Source: Streptomyces sp. NBC_01351 (lineage in GTDB: Bacteria > Actinomycetota > Actinomycetes > Streptomycetales > Streptomycetaceae). Taken from it: 64,000 nucleotides of DNA. Of this stretch, positions 23,131-31,690 are shown in pieces (positions within the stretch are counted from its first letter, which is position 1; the number at the start of each line of letters is the position of its first letter). The position numbers and the translations under genes were made by a program. Below the pieces are notes generated by a model. The model saw only the letters and a program-made list of their open reading frames with translations, ran no database searches and was not told the origin of the DNA. The stretch spans positions 930,001 to 994,000 of the forward strand of contig NZ_CP108356.1 in NCBI RefSeq assembly GCF_036237315.1, written 5' to 3'.

Positions 23131-25827
23131 GTGACAGTCCTCCCCGACCTGCGTACAGGCAGCGATTCCGTCCCGTTCGCCCTCGGCCTCGCGGCCCACG
23201 GTGACCGGACCGCCGTCATCACGGCCGACGGTCGGGTCAGCTACACGCAACTCGCCGCCCGGGTGGACGCGATGGCCGGGCGCCTCGGCAGCGAACGCCG
23301 CCTGGTCATGCTCGTCGGCGCGAACACCCTCGACGCACTCGTCACCCACCTCGCCGCCCTCGCGGCCGGGCACCCCGTCCTCCTGGTGCCCGGCGACCAC
23401 GACGAGGCCGTCCAGTCCCTGATCGACGCGTACGACCCCGACGTCGTGGCCCACCCCGGCGACGGCGGATGGACGCTCGACGAGCGCCGCCCGGCATCGG
23501 CCCACGAACTGCACCCGGACCTCGCGCTGCTCCTGAGCACCTCCGGATCGACCGGCTCCCCGAAGCTCGTGCGGCTCTCCCACGAGAACCTCCAGGCCAA
23601 CGCCGAGTCCATCGCCGACTACCTCGCGATCCGCGACACCGACCGCGCCGCGACCTCCCTGCCCCTGCACTACTGCTACGGCCTGTCCGTCGTGCACAGC
23701 CACCTCCTGCGCGGCGCCGGGCTGATCCTGACCGACCTGTCGGTCGCCGACACCTGCTTCTGGGAGCTGTTCCGGACCGGTGGCGGTACGAGCTTCGCCG
23801 GGGTCCCGTACACCTTCGACCTGCTCGACCGCGTCGGCTTCGACACGATGGAACTCCCCCGCCTGCGCTACGTCACCCAGGCCGGCGGACGGCTCGCCCC
23901 CGACCGGGTCCGGCAGTACGCCGCCATGGGCCGCACCCGCGGCTGGGAGCTGTTCGTGATGTACGGGCAGACCGAGGCCACCGCCCGCATGGCCTACCTG
24001 CCGCCGCACCTCGCCGAAACCCACCCCGAGGCGGCCGGCATCCCCGTCCCCGGCGGCTCGTTCCGACTCCAGCCGCTGCCGGTCCGGCCCGAAGGGACTC
24101 AGCCCGAGGCAGCCCAACCCGACGAAAACGCCGGGGAGTTGATCTACTCCGGCCCGAACGTCATGCTCGGCTACGCCCATTCGCCGGACGACCTCCGGCT
24201 GGGCCGGACCGTGCACGAGCTCCACACCGGCGACACCGCGCGCCGCACCCCCGACGGGCTCTACGAAATCACCGGCAGGCTCAGCCGGTTCACCAAGATC
24301 CTCGGCCTGCGCATCGACCCGCAGCAGATCGAGGCGATGCTCGCGCGCGGCGGCGTCGCCGCCCTGTGCACCGGGGACGACGAAGCCCTGTCCATCGCCG
24401 CCGTGGGGACCGACGGCTCCGAGGCCCGCCGGATCCGCAGGCTCGTCGCCGACGAGTGCGGCCTGCCGGCCCGCGCGGTCCGCGTCCACCTCGTACCGGA
24501 GCTCCCCCGCCTGCCCACGGGCAAGCCCGACTACCGGGCGGTGCGCGCCCTGAGCCACCAGGCCTCCACCCCCGCCGCCCCCGCCCCCGTGTCCGCGTCC
24601 GCGTCCGCGTCCGCCGGAATCACCCTGCCGCCGGGCAACGGCCTCGACGACCTGTGCCTGCTCTACGCCGAGGTGCTCGACCGGACCGACGTCACGGCGG
24701 ACGGCTCGTTCGTCAGCCTGGGCGGCGATTCCCTCTCGTACGTCGAGATGTCCCTCCACCTCGAACAGCGGCTGGGCCACCTGCCGGCCGACTGGCACAC
24801 GACGCGGATCAAGGACCTCTCGGCGGCCGAACAGCCGGCCCGTTCCTCCCGCTCCTCCCGCACGCGCAGGCTGGAGACCAGCGTCGCGCTCCGCGCCCTG
24901 GCGATCTTCTGCATCGTCGGCTCACACGTGCACGTGTTCGGCATCAAGGGCGGGGCGCACATCCTGCTGGCGGTGGCCGGGTACAACTTCGCCCGCTTCC
25001 ACCTCTCCAGCGCCGACCGGCGGACCCGCGTGCGCCGGGTCTGGGCCGGCATCGGCCGCGTCGCGCTGCCGAGCATGACGTGGATCGGTTTCATCCTCCT
25101 CCTCAACGACGACTACACGCTCGCCAATCTCTTCCTGCTCGACAGCGTCATCGGGCCGGAGAACCTGAAGACGGGCATGCACTTCTGGTTCATCGAGACC
25201 CTGGTCTACATCCTGATCGCGGCCGTCGCCCTCCTCGGCCTCCCCCTCGCGGACCGGATGGAACGCCGCTTCCCCTACGCGCTGCCGCTCGGCCTCGCCG
25301 CCCTGGGGCTCCTCACCCGCTACGACCTCGTGGGCCTGCCCGCCCGCACCGAAATGCCCGATGCGGTCACCGTGTTCTGGCTGTTCGCCCTCGGCTGGGC
25401 TGCCGCGAAGGCGGCCGGCACCCGGCAACGCCTGCTGGTCACGGCCGTGGCACTGGCCACCGTGCCGGGCTTCTTCCCCGGCGATCCCGGCCGGGAAGTG
25501 ATCATCATGGCCGGCTTCGCGCTCCTGGTGTGGGTGCCGACGCTGCCCAGCCGGGAGCGCGTCAACCGGCTCGCGGGACTCCTGGCCGGCAGCTCGCTGT
25601 ACATCTACCTGACCCACTGGCAGATCTTCCCGCTCATCGACGGGGTCTCCCGGCACGCGGCCTTCCTGGCCGCGCTCCTCTTCGGCATCGCGTACGCCGC
25701 CGGCGTGAGCCGCCTGATGAAGGTGCTGCCCGCCCTCGCCGCGACGGGGACCGGGGTGGTCAGGCAGGCGGCGGGACGCTGGACTCCACTGCCGCGAGCC
25801 GCTCGGAGGGCAGACCCGCAGCGGTGA
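23131..25827 (+). CDS. Iron-regulated fusion: AMP-dependent ligase, carrier domain and membrane acyltransferase
   Basis: The 898-residue protein has an adenylate-forming domain (residues ~10-470; core L-S-T-S-G-S-T-G-S-P-K at ~136-146, then Y-G-Q-T-E-A-T-A-R, T-G-D-T-A-R-R and G-K-P-D-Y). A Pro/Ala/Ser linker and a carrier domain with G-G-D-S-L (Ser at ~534) follow. The last ~320 residues form a multi-helix acyltransferase_3-like membrane domain (S-H-V-H-V-F-G and F-W-F-I-E-T-L-V-Y). The order implies that an acyl or aminoacyl group is activated, loaded on the carrier and passed to an acceptor at the membrane; substrate and acceptor are unknown. The iron box just upstream and the divergent ferric transporter suggest a link to iron starvation. 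Confidence 0.85.
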   Translation: MTVLPDLRTGSDSVPFALGLAAHGDRTAVITADGRVSYTQLAARVDAMAGRLGSERRLVMLVGANTLDALVTHLAALAAGHPVLLVPGDHDEAVQSLIDAYDPDVVAHPGDGGWTLDERRPASAHELHPDLALLLSTSGSTGSPKLVRLSHENLQANAESIADYLAIRDTDRAATSLPLHYCYGLSVVHSHLLRGAGLILTDLSVADTCFWELFRTGGGTSFAGVPYTFDLLDRVGFDTMELPRLRYVTQAGGRLAPDRVRQYAAMGRTRGWELFVMYGQTEATARMAYLPPHLAETHPEAAGIPVPGGSFRLQPLPVRPEGTQPEAAQPDENAGELIYSGPNVMLGYAHSPDDLRLGRTVHELHTGDTARRTPDGLYEITGRLSRFTKILGLRIDPQQIEAMLARGGVAALCTGDDEALSIAAVGTDGSEARRIRRLVADECGLPARAVRVHLVPELPRLPTGKPDYRAVRALSHQASTPAAPAPVSASASASAGITLPPGNGLDDLCLLYAEVLDRTDVTADGSFVSLGGDSLSYVEMSLHLEQRLGHLPADWHTTRIKDLSAAEQPARSSRSSRTRRLETSVALRALAIFCIVGSHVHVFGIKGGAHILLAVAGYNFARFHLSSADRRTRVRRVWAGIGRVALPSMTWIGFILLLNDDYTLANLFLLDSVIGPENLKTGMHFWFIETLVYILIAAVALLGLPLADRMERRFPYALPLGLAALGLLTRYDLVGLPARTEMPDAVTVFWLFALGWAAAKAAGTRQRLLVTAVALATVPGFFPGDPGREVIIMAGFALLVWVPTLPSRERVNRLAGLLAGSSLYIYLTHWQIFPLIDGVSRHAAFLAALLFGIAYAAGVSRLMKVLPALAATGTGVVRQAAGRWTPLPRAARRADPQR

Positions 25828-26113
25828 GGGCCTCGCGGAGGGCCGCTTCGCCCGGCACCCCGGACACGATGCCGTCCGCGTCGCGGTACAGACGGCACGA
25901 GAGACTCGGCTCCGCCCCCGCCGGTGCGAACGGATCCGCGCCGTCCAGCAGGATCGTCGGCGAGCCGTTCATTCCGTGCGCGGCGGCCTGCGCCCGATCG
26001 TGCACCACGACGAGCTCCAGCTCCACCGCCCGGCCCGCCAGCGCCGCGGTGACCCGCTCGGCGGCCGGAACGGCGTTCGGGCACCCCGGAACCGTCAGCA
26101 CCGTGATCCGCAT
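25760..26113 (-). CDS. Small thioredoxin-fold protein (alkylmercury-lyase-like family)
   Basis: The 117-residue protein begins M-R-I-T-V-L-T-V-P-G-C-P-N, a thioredoxin-like first strand and loop with a single Cys where C-x-x-C is usual. It continues with H-G-M-N-G-S-P-T-I-L-L-D-G-A-D-P-F, containing the cis-Pro segment of the fold, and S-C-R-L-Y-R-D. Similar small proteins are often labelled thioredoxin or alkylmercury lyase, but with one Cys disulfide exchange is unlikely to be classical. Its 3' end overlaps the convergent fusion gene by 68 bp. It is divergent from the DUF6153 gene. Confidence 0.75.
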   Translation of the reverse strand: MRITVLTVPGCPNAVPAAERVTAALAGRAVELELVVVHDRAQAAAHGMNGSPTILLDGADPFAPAGAEPSLSCRLYRDADGIVSGVPGEAALREALTAAGLPSERLAAVESSVPPPA

Positions 26114-26206
26114 GGCCCTGCCCTCCCGTTTCGTCGCCGTACGTCCACAATGCCAGACGACAGGGCTGCCCGGCGGCGGGTTCCGGGCGCCGGATAGGGT
26201 GCCCGC

Positions 26207-26644
26207 ATGGTCCCGGCCCGAGCTGCATCCAGCACGCCCCGAACCCGCCGTTCGGCGGGCCCGCTGCGGCTGTTGTGGCTGGCCACCCTGCTGTTCGCCC
26301 TCCTCTACACCCACGCCGCCGGCGCCGACAGCGCCTCCGCGCACGTCACCGGCGGCGCGATCTCCGTGGCCTACGCCGAGTCCGCCGAAGGGGCCGACCC
26401 CGGCCACCACGGTGAGCGGGCGCCCGACGGCGGCGAGGGCGACAGCGGGCACTCCCACCCCGCCGAGGCCTGCGCCTCCGGCCACCCGCAGCAGGGCCTG
26501 GACCTCCCCGGCCCGCCGCCGGCCCCCCTCGGCGAGGCCTCTCCCCGCTTCGCCGCGATGACGACGGGGCCGTGGGCCCGGACGCCCGCGTCCGCCCTGC
26601 CCGCCTCGCGAAGTTCCCTCGGTTCCGTGGTGCAGCGCGTATAG
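26207..26644 (+). CDS. DUF6153-like exported or membrane-anchored small protein
   Basis: The 145-residue product has a basic N-terminus and one strong hydrophobic segment (L-R-L-L-W-L-A-T-L-L-F-A-L-L-Y-T-H), then a low-complexity region rich in His, Gly, Glu and Asp (D-P-G-H-H-G-E, H-S-H-P-A-E-A-C) typical of DUF6153 proteins in Streptomyces. No function is established. The His/Cys content and the His-tailed membrane protein encoded next suggest metal binding, which is inference. Confidence 0.65.
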   Translation: MVPARAASSTPRTRRSAGPLRLLWLATLLFALLYTHAAGADSASAHVTGGAISVAYAESAEGADPGHHGERAPDGGEGDSGHSHPAEACASGHPQQGLDLPGPPPAPLGEASPRFAAMTTGPWARTPASALPASRSSLGSVVQRV

Positions 26645-26758
26645 GTCCGGGTGTTTCGCCCGGATCCGTCCTGACTCTCATCGCCGACCCCGGCCCGCCC
26701 CTCCGCCGCGGACCGGGTGATGAGCCACGCCTGCATCACCGAAGGAAACCCGAAGAAC

Positions 26759-27487
26759 GTGACCCCGAACCAGCTCCTCGACACCCGGAACCCCGAAGCG
26801 GCTGCGGCCCCTTCCCCCACCGGCAGGACCGCCCGGCGCCGCATGCAGCAGGCCCGCCACCGCTCCCTGGCCGCCCGCTACCTCGGCTACGTCGGCTACT
26901 TCGTGGGCGCCGGCCTCATCAGCGGCGCCGTCGTGCACCACCCCCTCGACCCCGACCGCTACACCCGCATCGCCGTCTACGGCGCCCTCGTCTTCCTCGC
27001 CGCGACCGTCCTCAACGAGTTCCTGCTCACCCGGGAACGGCCGGGCCTCCCCCGGATGCTGGTGGTCATCGGCTCCTCGCTGCTCCTGTCCTTCGGCATC
27101 GGCATGCTCAGCGGCGGGCTCCAGCACTTCGACGACTTCCCCGCCCGCGGCGCCGTCCTCGTCCCCACCGGGCTCGTCGTCTCCTTCGTCGCCTACGTGA
27201 TCAAGGACGCCGACACCCCCTGGCACCGCATGTTCGGCCTCGTCGGCCTGGCCGTCCTGATCACCGCCGCCCTCGCCTTCTTCGGCCTGCGCCAGGTCGC
27301 CGCGTCGATGGAGACCGCGCCGGGCGGCGGCGGCCACAGCCACGGCACCGGCGGAACCGGGGAACCGGCCACCGCACCGGAGCCGACCGCTCCCGCGGCC
27401 CCCGCGGCGCCCGGCTCCGGCGGATCGCCTTCGGCGAAGCCCGCTCCGAAGGCCACCCCCGGCGACGGGCACGGCCACGGGCACTGA
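26759..27487 (+). CDS. Membrane protein of unknown function with His-rich C-terminal tail
   Basis: The protein (~242 residues from a GTG at 26759; an ATG at 26717 would add 14) has four predicted membrane helices: Y-V-G-Y-F-V-G-A-G-L-I-S-G, Y-G-A-L-V-F-L-A-A-T-V-L, M-L-V-V-I-G-S-S-L-L-L-S-F-G-I-G-M and G-L-V-G-L-A-V-L-I-T-A-A-L-A-F-F. The tail is Gly/Pro/Ala-rich, with G-G-H-S-H-G-T-G and a final G-H-G-H-G-H that could bind Cu, Ni or Zn. It is 114 bp after, and on the same strand as, the DUF6153-like gene. I recognise no characterised family. Confidence 0.75.
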   Translation: MTPNQLLDTRNPEAAAAPSPTGRTARRRMQQARHRSLAARYLGYVGYFVGAGLISGAVVHHPLDPDRYTRIAVYGALVFLAATVLNEFLLTRERPGLPRMLVVIGSSLLLSFGIGMLSGGLQHFDDFPARGAVLVPTGLVVSFVAYVIKDADTPWHRMFGLVGLAVLITAALAFFGLRQVAASMETAPGGGGHSHGTGGTGEPATAPEPTAPAAPAAPGSGGSPSAKPAPKATPGDGHGHGH

Positions 27488-27491
27488 GAGC

Positions 27492-28412
27492 TCAGCGGAG
27501 CGTGGGGACCTCGCCTCCCTCGGCCCGCCGGAGGTCCACGCCGGGCAGCCGACCCACCCAGCCGGCGGCGACTTCGGCGAGCCGGGCCGCGGCCGGCGGG
27601 GTCCGGCCCAGCCCGATCGCCAGGCACGCCCGGCCGGGGCCGGTGTCGAACGGGCGGGGCCACGGTTCGGCGTCCGGCGTTCCCGCCCGCGCCAGAGCGG
27701 CGAGCAGCTCGGGTAGCCGCTCGCGTACGTGGTCCAGGCGCGCCCGCAGCTCCTCGCCGGGCCCCGCGCGCACGGTCAGTACGGCCCACGCGGCGTGGTG
27801 CCGGTGCGAGGGCGGGGTGCGCGGGGCGTCACCCGGCGTCGGGGCATCGGAGTCGGGCTGCCACCGCACCTCGCCCGTCCCGAGGGCGACGGTGGCGCGC
27901 GGCCGCATCGGCTCCGCGCCGCGCCGCGACAGCACGACCAGCTCGTCGACCCGGGTCGAGGTGCTGCCCAGCCGCGCGGCGCACTCCGCGCCCAGTCGGC
28001 GCGGATCCCGGGTCCGTCCGAGGGAGAGGTGCGGGGTGAAGCGGGGAGCGCGGCCGCGGCAGAGGGGGAAGCGCTCCACCAGGGCTCGTTCGAGCCCGGT
28101 CCAGGGGGCCGGGCCTGCCGCTGCGGGGTCGAGCCACACGGTCGCGTAGGCGCGGTGCCGGAAGCTGTGCACCCCGCTGAGCCGAACGTCGAACGGCGCG
28201 CACTCGGCCGCCGCTGCCCCCAAGGGCGCGGCGGCCGCCTCGAACTCCGACTCCGGCACGAAGCCGAACAGCAGGTTCACGTGCGGGGGCCAGCGCCGGA
28301 TCTGCGGGTCGTGCTCCTCGCGGATGCCCTGGATCGCCGGCCAGAGCTCTGCCGGGGGCAGCCATGCCACGGCGGTCCGCGGCGTACTCCCGGCCTCGAA
28401 GGCCTCCGGCAC
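27492..28412 (-). CDS. 2H phosphoesterase / 2'-5' RNA ligase-like protein
   Basis: The 306-residue protein (GTG start) contains two H-x-S/N-L motifs spaced as in the 2H superfamily: W-P-P-H-V-N-L-L-F near residue 43 and F-T-P-H-L-S-L-G-R near residue 130. These would form the symmetric active site for cyclic phosphodiester chemistry or RNA 2'-5' ligation. The family usually ends near 200 residues; here ~100 further residues ([15 protein letters not shown]) are of unknown purpose. It is convergent with the His-tailed membrane protein gene, only 4 bp apart. The cellular substrate is unknown. Confidence 0.75.
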   Translation of the reverse strand: MPEAFEAGSTPRTAVAWLPPAELWPAIQGIREEHDPQIRRWPPHVNLLFGFVPESEFEAAAAPLGAAAAECAPFDVRLSGVHSFRHRAYATVWLDPAAAGPAPWTGLERALVERFPLCRGRAPRFTPHLSLGRTRDPRRLGAECAARLGSTSTRVDELVVLSRRGAEPMRPRATVALGTGEVRWQPDSDAPTPGDAPRTPPSHRHHAAWAVLTVRAGPGEELRARLDHVRERLPELLAALARAGTPDAEPWPRPFDTGPGRACLAIGLGRTPPAAARLAEVAAGWVGRLPGVDLRRAEGGEVPTLR

Positions 28413-28415
28413 GCC

Positions 28416-28985
28416 CTAGGCGGGAGGCGCGGGGCGGGTGGTTCCGGGGAGGCAGGTCACCGCCGGGTTGAAGGTCTCCTGCTCGCCCAGGGGGTTCTTC
28501 TTCCAGAGCCACAGGTGCAGGGCGTAGTGGACGGGCTGGCCGGGGAAGTTGCCGCGCAGCGGGCCCTTGAAGCGGGTGCCGAACATCGTGGGGCGGTCGT
28601 CGTCCGTCGCGAGGTTCTGGTCGCGGTCGTAGACCAGCCACTGCATCCCGACGAGGCGCTTGCCTCCGTGTCGGTCGTCCTCGTAGTAGAGGGCGGCGGG
28701 TTTGGCCGGGTCGACGGAGTTGTCGTAGGCGTGGTTGAAGTGCGGGTAGCCGAGCGCGCCCGGCCCTTGGCGGTTGGCGACGCAGTACTTGTCGGGTACG
28801 TAGCCCGCTCTCACCGCGTTGGCGTGCTGCTGGAAGCGGGCGGTCGCCCGGTAGGTGAGGCTGCGTTCGACGGCGACCCTGCCGACGTCGGTGTGGGCGG
28901 TGTCGGAGACGGCGCCGGGAGCGGCGATGGCCGACAGGACGAGCGAGGCGCCGGTCGTGAGCGCCAGGGCGAGGCTTCGGAGCAT
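28416..28985 (-). CDS. Secreted protein of unknown function
   Basis: The 189-residue product has a signal peptide (L-R-S-L-A-L-A-L-T-T-G-A-S-L-V-L-S-A-I-A-A). The mature region contains Y-V-P-D-K-Y-C-V, Y-P-H-F-N-H-A-Y-D-N, L-Y-Y-E-D-D, the segment V-G-M-Q-W-L-V-Y-D-R-D and Y-A-L-H-L-W-L-W-K-K-N-P, a pattern seen in small conserved secreted actinobacterial proteins without assigned function. Two cysteines could pair after export. It ends 3 bp before the 2H phosphoesterase start, so the two may share a transcript. The 28986-29240 gap is the divergent promoter region toward the P450. Confidence 0.75.
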   Translation of the reverse strand: MLRSLALALTTGASLVLSAIAAPGAVSDTAHTDVGRVAVERSLTYRATARFQQHANAVRAGYVPDKYCVANRQGPGALGYPHFNHAYDNSVDPAKPAALYYEDDRHGGKRLVGMQWLVYDRDQNLATDDDRPTMFGTRFKGPLRGNFPGQPVHYALHLWLWKKNPLGEQETFNPAVTCLPGTTRPAPPA

Positions 28986-29240
28986 GTGCGGACTCCTTGG
29001 GGCGGGCTGGCTGGACGAGGAGCATGTCCCCGGTCCGGCGGGCCTGCCACACCGTCGGACCGGACGGCTGACCGCCGATCGGCTGACGGCCGAGCGCGCA
29101 CCCTTCCGGGCGGGCTCGCGCGAGGGGGCTCGTACCGGCGGGAAACAGCACCACTCCAACGGGAGGGCGGACGTTTCGCGGGCCGCCCGGGCAGGGAACC
29201 GGTGTGTGGCCCAAACGCGACTGTCACGGAGGTGCGGAGC

Positions 29241-30545
29241 ATGGCGCAGGAGAAGACGGCACCGGCGGGTGGCGGAACCCTCGACGAGATCGTCGCGGCC
29301 GTGGCCGGCGGGACGCCCGCCTACCGGGCGTGTCCCCATCCCGCGTACGCCGCCCTGCGCGAGCAGGCGCCGGTGTGCCGGCTGACGCCCCCGCACGGCA
29401 TCGACACCTACCTGATCACCCGCTACGACGACGCCCGGGACGCGCTGGCGGACCCCCGCTTCAGCAAGGACATGCGCGGGGCCCTCGACACCTACCACGC
29501 GGTGTACGGCAGCGTCTTCGACGCCCTCGACGACAACGTGCTCTTCTCCGACCCGCCCCGGCACACCCGGTTGCGGCGCAGTCTGCGCAGCGCCTTCACG
29601 CCCCGCCGGGTGGAGGAGATGAGGCCGAGGATCACCGAGATCGCCGAGGCCCTCCTCGACGAGTGCGCCGGGGGCGGCGGCCCGGTCGACCTGATGTCCT
29701 CGTTCGCGTTCCCGCTGCCCATCGCGGTGCTGTGCGAACTGATCGGCATCCCGGACGGCGACCGCTCCGAGATCACGGAGCAGTTCTCGATCGTGGCGCG
29801 CGCCCGGTTCGATCCCCGGCTGAAGCCGGAGCTGTTGGCGGCCGAGGAATGGCTGCGCGACCGCTTCACCCGGCTCATCTCGTACACGCGCGACCACCCG
29901 TCGGACTGCTTCCTGAGCGACCTCATCCGGGCGGAGGAGGGTCTCGACGAAACGGAGCTCCTGTCCTCGCTGTGGGTCGTCTTCTTCGCCGGTCACAAGA
30001 CCACCGCCTTCCAGATCGGCAACACCGTCCTCAACCTGCTCCTGCGTCCCGATCAGCTGGAGAAGCTCCGGAGGGACCCGCGGCTGATCCCGCGGGCGGT
30101 CGAGGAGAGCGTCCGGTTCGAGGGATCGGTGGAGACGTCGACCTTCCGGTACGCGGCCGAGGACGCCGAGATCCGGGGAACGCGGATCCCGAAGGGATCA
30201 CTGGTCCAGATCGCCATCACCTCCGCCAACCGGGACCCGGAGAAGTTCGACCGCCCCGACGTGATGGACGTGACGCGCGAGGGACTTCAGGGTGCACACC
30301 TCGGCTTCGGCTACGGAACGCACTACTGCCTGGGTGCCCCGCTGGCGCGGCTCGAACTCGAAGTCGCGCTCTCCGCCCTCCTGCGGCGTTTCCCGGGGAT
30401 GGAGCTGAGCGACGCGGAGGAGAGCAAGGGCGCGTGGCTGAAGGGCCCCGTTGCGGCGTTCCGGGGCCTTCAGCAACTCCGGATCGTCCTGGACCCGACA
30501 CCGGTCGACCGGGAACTCGCGTCGGTACCCACGGCAGGAATCTAG
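29241..30545 (+). CDS. Cytochrome P450 with an unusual I-helix motif
   Basis: The 434-residue protein is a bacterial class I P450. The K-helix E289-S-V-R292 and heme loop F-G-Y-G-T-H-Y-C-L-G (Cys363) are intact. The I-helix reads A250-G-H-K253-T-T, with Lys where nearly all monooxygenases have Glu or Asp for proton delivery; the catalytic Thr254 is kept. The ATG follows a GGAGGTGCGGAGC stretch. The amidohydrolase gene starts 35 bp downstream on the same strand. No ferredoxin gene is adjacent. The substrate is unknown; the I-helix change may indicate peroxide use or an atypical reaction. Confidence 0.92.
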   Translation: MAQEKTAPAGGGTLDEIVAAVAGGTPAYRACPHPAYAALREQAPVCRLTPPHGIDTYLITRYDDARDALADPRFSKDMRGALDTYHAVYGSVFDALDDNVLFSDPPRHTRLRRSLRSAFTPRRVEEMRPRITEIAEALLDECAGGGGPVDLMSSFAFPLPIAVLCELIGIPDGDRSEITEQFSIVARARFDPRLKPELLAAEEWLRDRFTRLISYTRDHPSDCFLSDLIRAEEGLDETELLSSLWVVFFAGHKTTAFQIGNTVLNLLLRPDQLEKLRRDPRLIPRAVEESVRFEGSVETSTFRYAAEDAEIRGTRIPKGSLVQIAITSANRDPEKFDRPDVMDVTREGLQGAHLGFGYGTHYCLGAPLARLELEVALSALLRRFPGMELSDAEESKGAWLKGPVAAFRGLQQLRIVLDPTPVDRELASVPTAGI

Positions 30546-30580
30546 CCCAGCCCCAACGGACGGACGGACGGCGGACCGGT

Positions 30581-31609
30581 ATGCCTGAATCTGCGAGCAC
30601 CTCTGAACTGCACGTACCTGGAAGGCCCTTGGCGGAGGCCGGGGCCGGGCACGCGGTGCAGTCGAAGATCGACATGCACCATCACTTCTGCGCGCCGGAG
30701 TGGCGCGAGTGGGCCGAGCGGCACGACCTGGTCAAGCCGGGGCAGCTGCCGGCCTGGGCCCGGTTCGACGCCGAGGACTCCGTCCGCTTCATGGACCGCG
30801 CGGGGATCGCGACGGCCGTGCTCAAGCCCATGCTGCCGGCGAGGTACCACTCGTCCGCGCAGCTGCGCGAGGCGATCAACATCACGCTCCTCTCCATGCT
30901 CGACGTGGCGAACTCGCATCCCGGGCGGTTCTCCTTCTACGTCCCGCTGTTCCTCGACGATCCCGAGGCCTCCTCCTGGGCGGTGCGCCGCGGGCTCGGC
31001 GACTTCGGGGCCGTCGGGGTGAACGTGACGGCCAACTACGGGGGCGTGTACCTCGGAGACCCCTCCTACGACCGGGTGTTCCACGAACTGGACGACTGCG
31101 GCGCCGTGGTGGACACCCATCCGCACCACCTGCCGGGCAGCCCGCCCGGAGCGGCCACCGTCCCCGGCATTCCGAACTTCATGTGCGACTTCCTGCTGGA
31201 CACCACCCGGGCCGCCGTGAACATGATCAGCAAGAGGACACTGGACCGCTTCCCGAACATCTCGGTGATCCTGCCGCACGCCGGCGGGTTCCTGCCGTAC
31301 ATCGCGACGCGCCTCCAGGCGCTCGGACGGTTCTGCGATCCGCCCGTGGACCCCGGCGCCGTCCGCGACCACCTGCGGCGGTTCTACTACGACACCGCAG
31401 GACCGATGGCGCCCGCGGCGACCCTCCTCGCGCTCGTGCCCGCCGACCACATCCTCTTCGGCACCGACTGGCCGGCCGCCCCCGCCGACACTGTCGTGGA
31501 CCTCGCGCTCCCGGCCCTCGACGGGGACCCCGCGTTCACCCCGGATCAGCTGCCGGGGCTCTACCACGACAACGCGCTCCGGCTGCTGCCCCAGTTGGCG
31601 ACGGTCTGA
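30581..31609 (+). CDS. Amidohydrolase-2 family protein (ACMSD-like hydrolase/decarboxylase)
   Basis: The 342-residue protein has the metal-dependent TIM-barrel signatures: I-D-M-H-H-H-F near residue 31, V-D-T-H-P-H-H-L, I-L-P-H-A-G-G and F-G-T-D-W-P. This matches the group that includes alpha-amino-beta-carboxymuconate-semialdehyde decarboxylase and related gamma-resorcylate decarboxylases. It follows the P450 by 35 bp, so oxidation by the P450 followed by hydrolysis or decarboxylation here is plausible. The first ~28 residues are disordered. The substrate is not inferable. Confidence 0.88.
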   Translation: MPESASTSELHVPGRPLAEAGAGHAVQSKIDMHHHFCAPEWREWAERHDLVKPGQLPAWARFDAEDSVRFMDRAGIATAVLKPMLPARYHSSAQLREAINITLLSMLDVANSHPGRFSFYVPLFLDDPEASSWAVRRGLGDFGAVGVNVTANYGGVYLGDPSYDRVFHELDDCGAVVDTHPHHLPGSPPGAATVPGIPNFMCDFLLDTTRAAVNMISKRTLDRFPNISVILPHAGGFLPYIATRLQALGRFCDPPVDPGAVRDHLRRFYYDTAGPMAPAATLLALVPADHILFGTDWPAAPADTVVDLALPALDGDPAFTPDQLPGLYHDNALRLLPQLATV

Positions 31610-31690
31610 CCGGCCACGGATCGCCGGACCGGCCGTCGGTCGCCTCCGAGCGGTTCGACGGCTCCCACCCGGCTTCACTAGCCTGGATGC

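Noticed and set aside
27729..29240. In-frame upstream extension of the P450 gene over 1.5 kb
   Set aside because: It runs antisense to the 2H phosphoesterase and secreted-protein genes and shows no protein-like composition; the ATG at 29241 has the ribosome site and normal P450 length.
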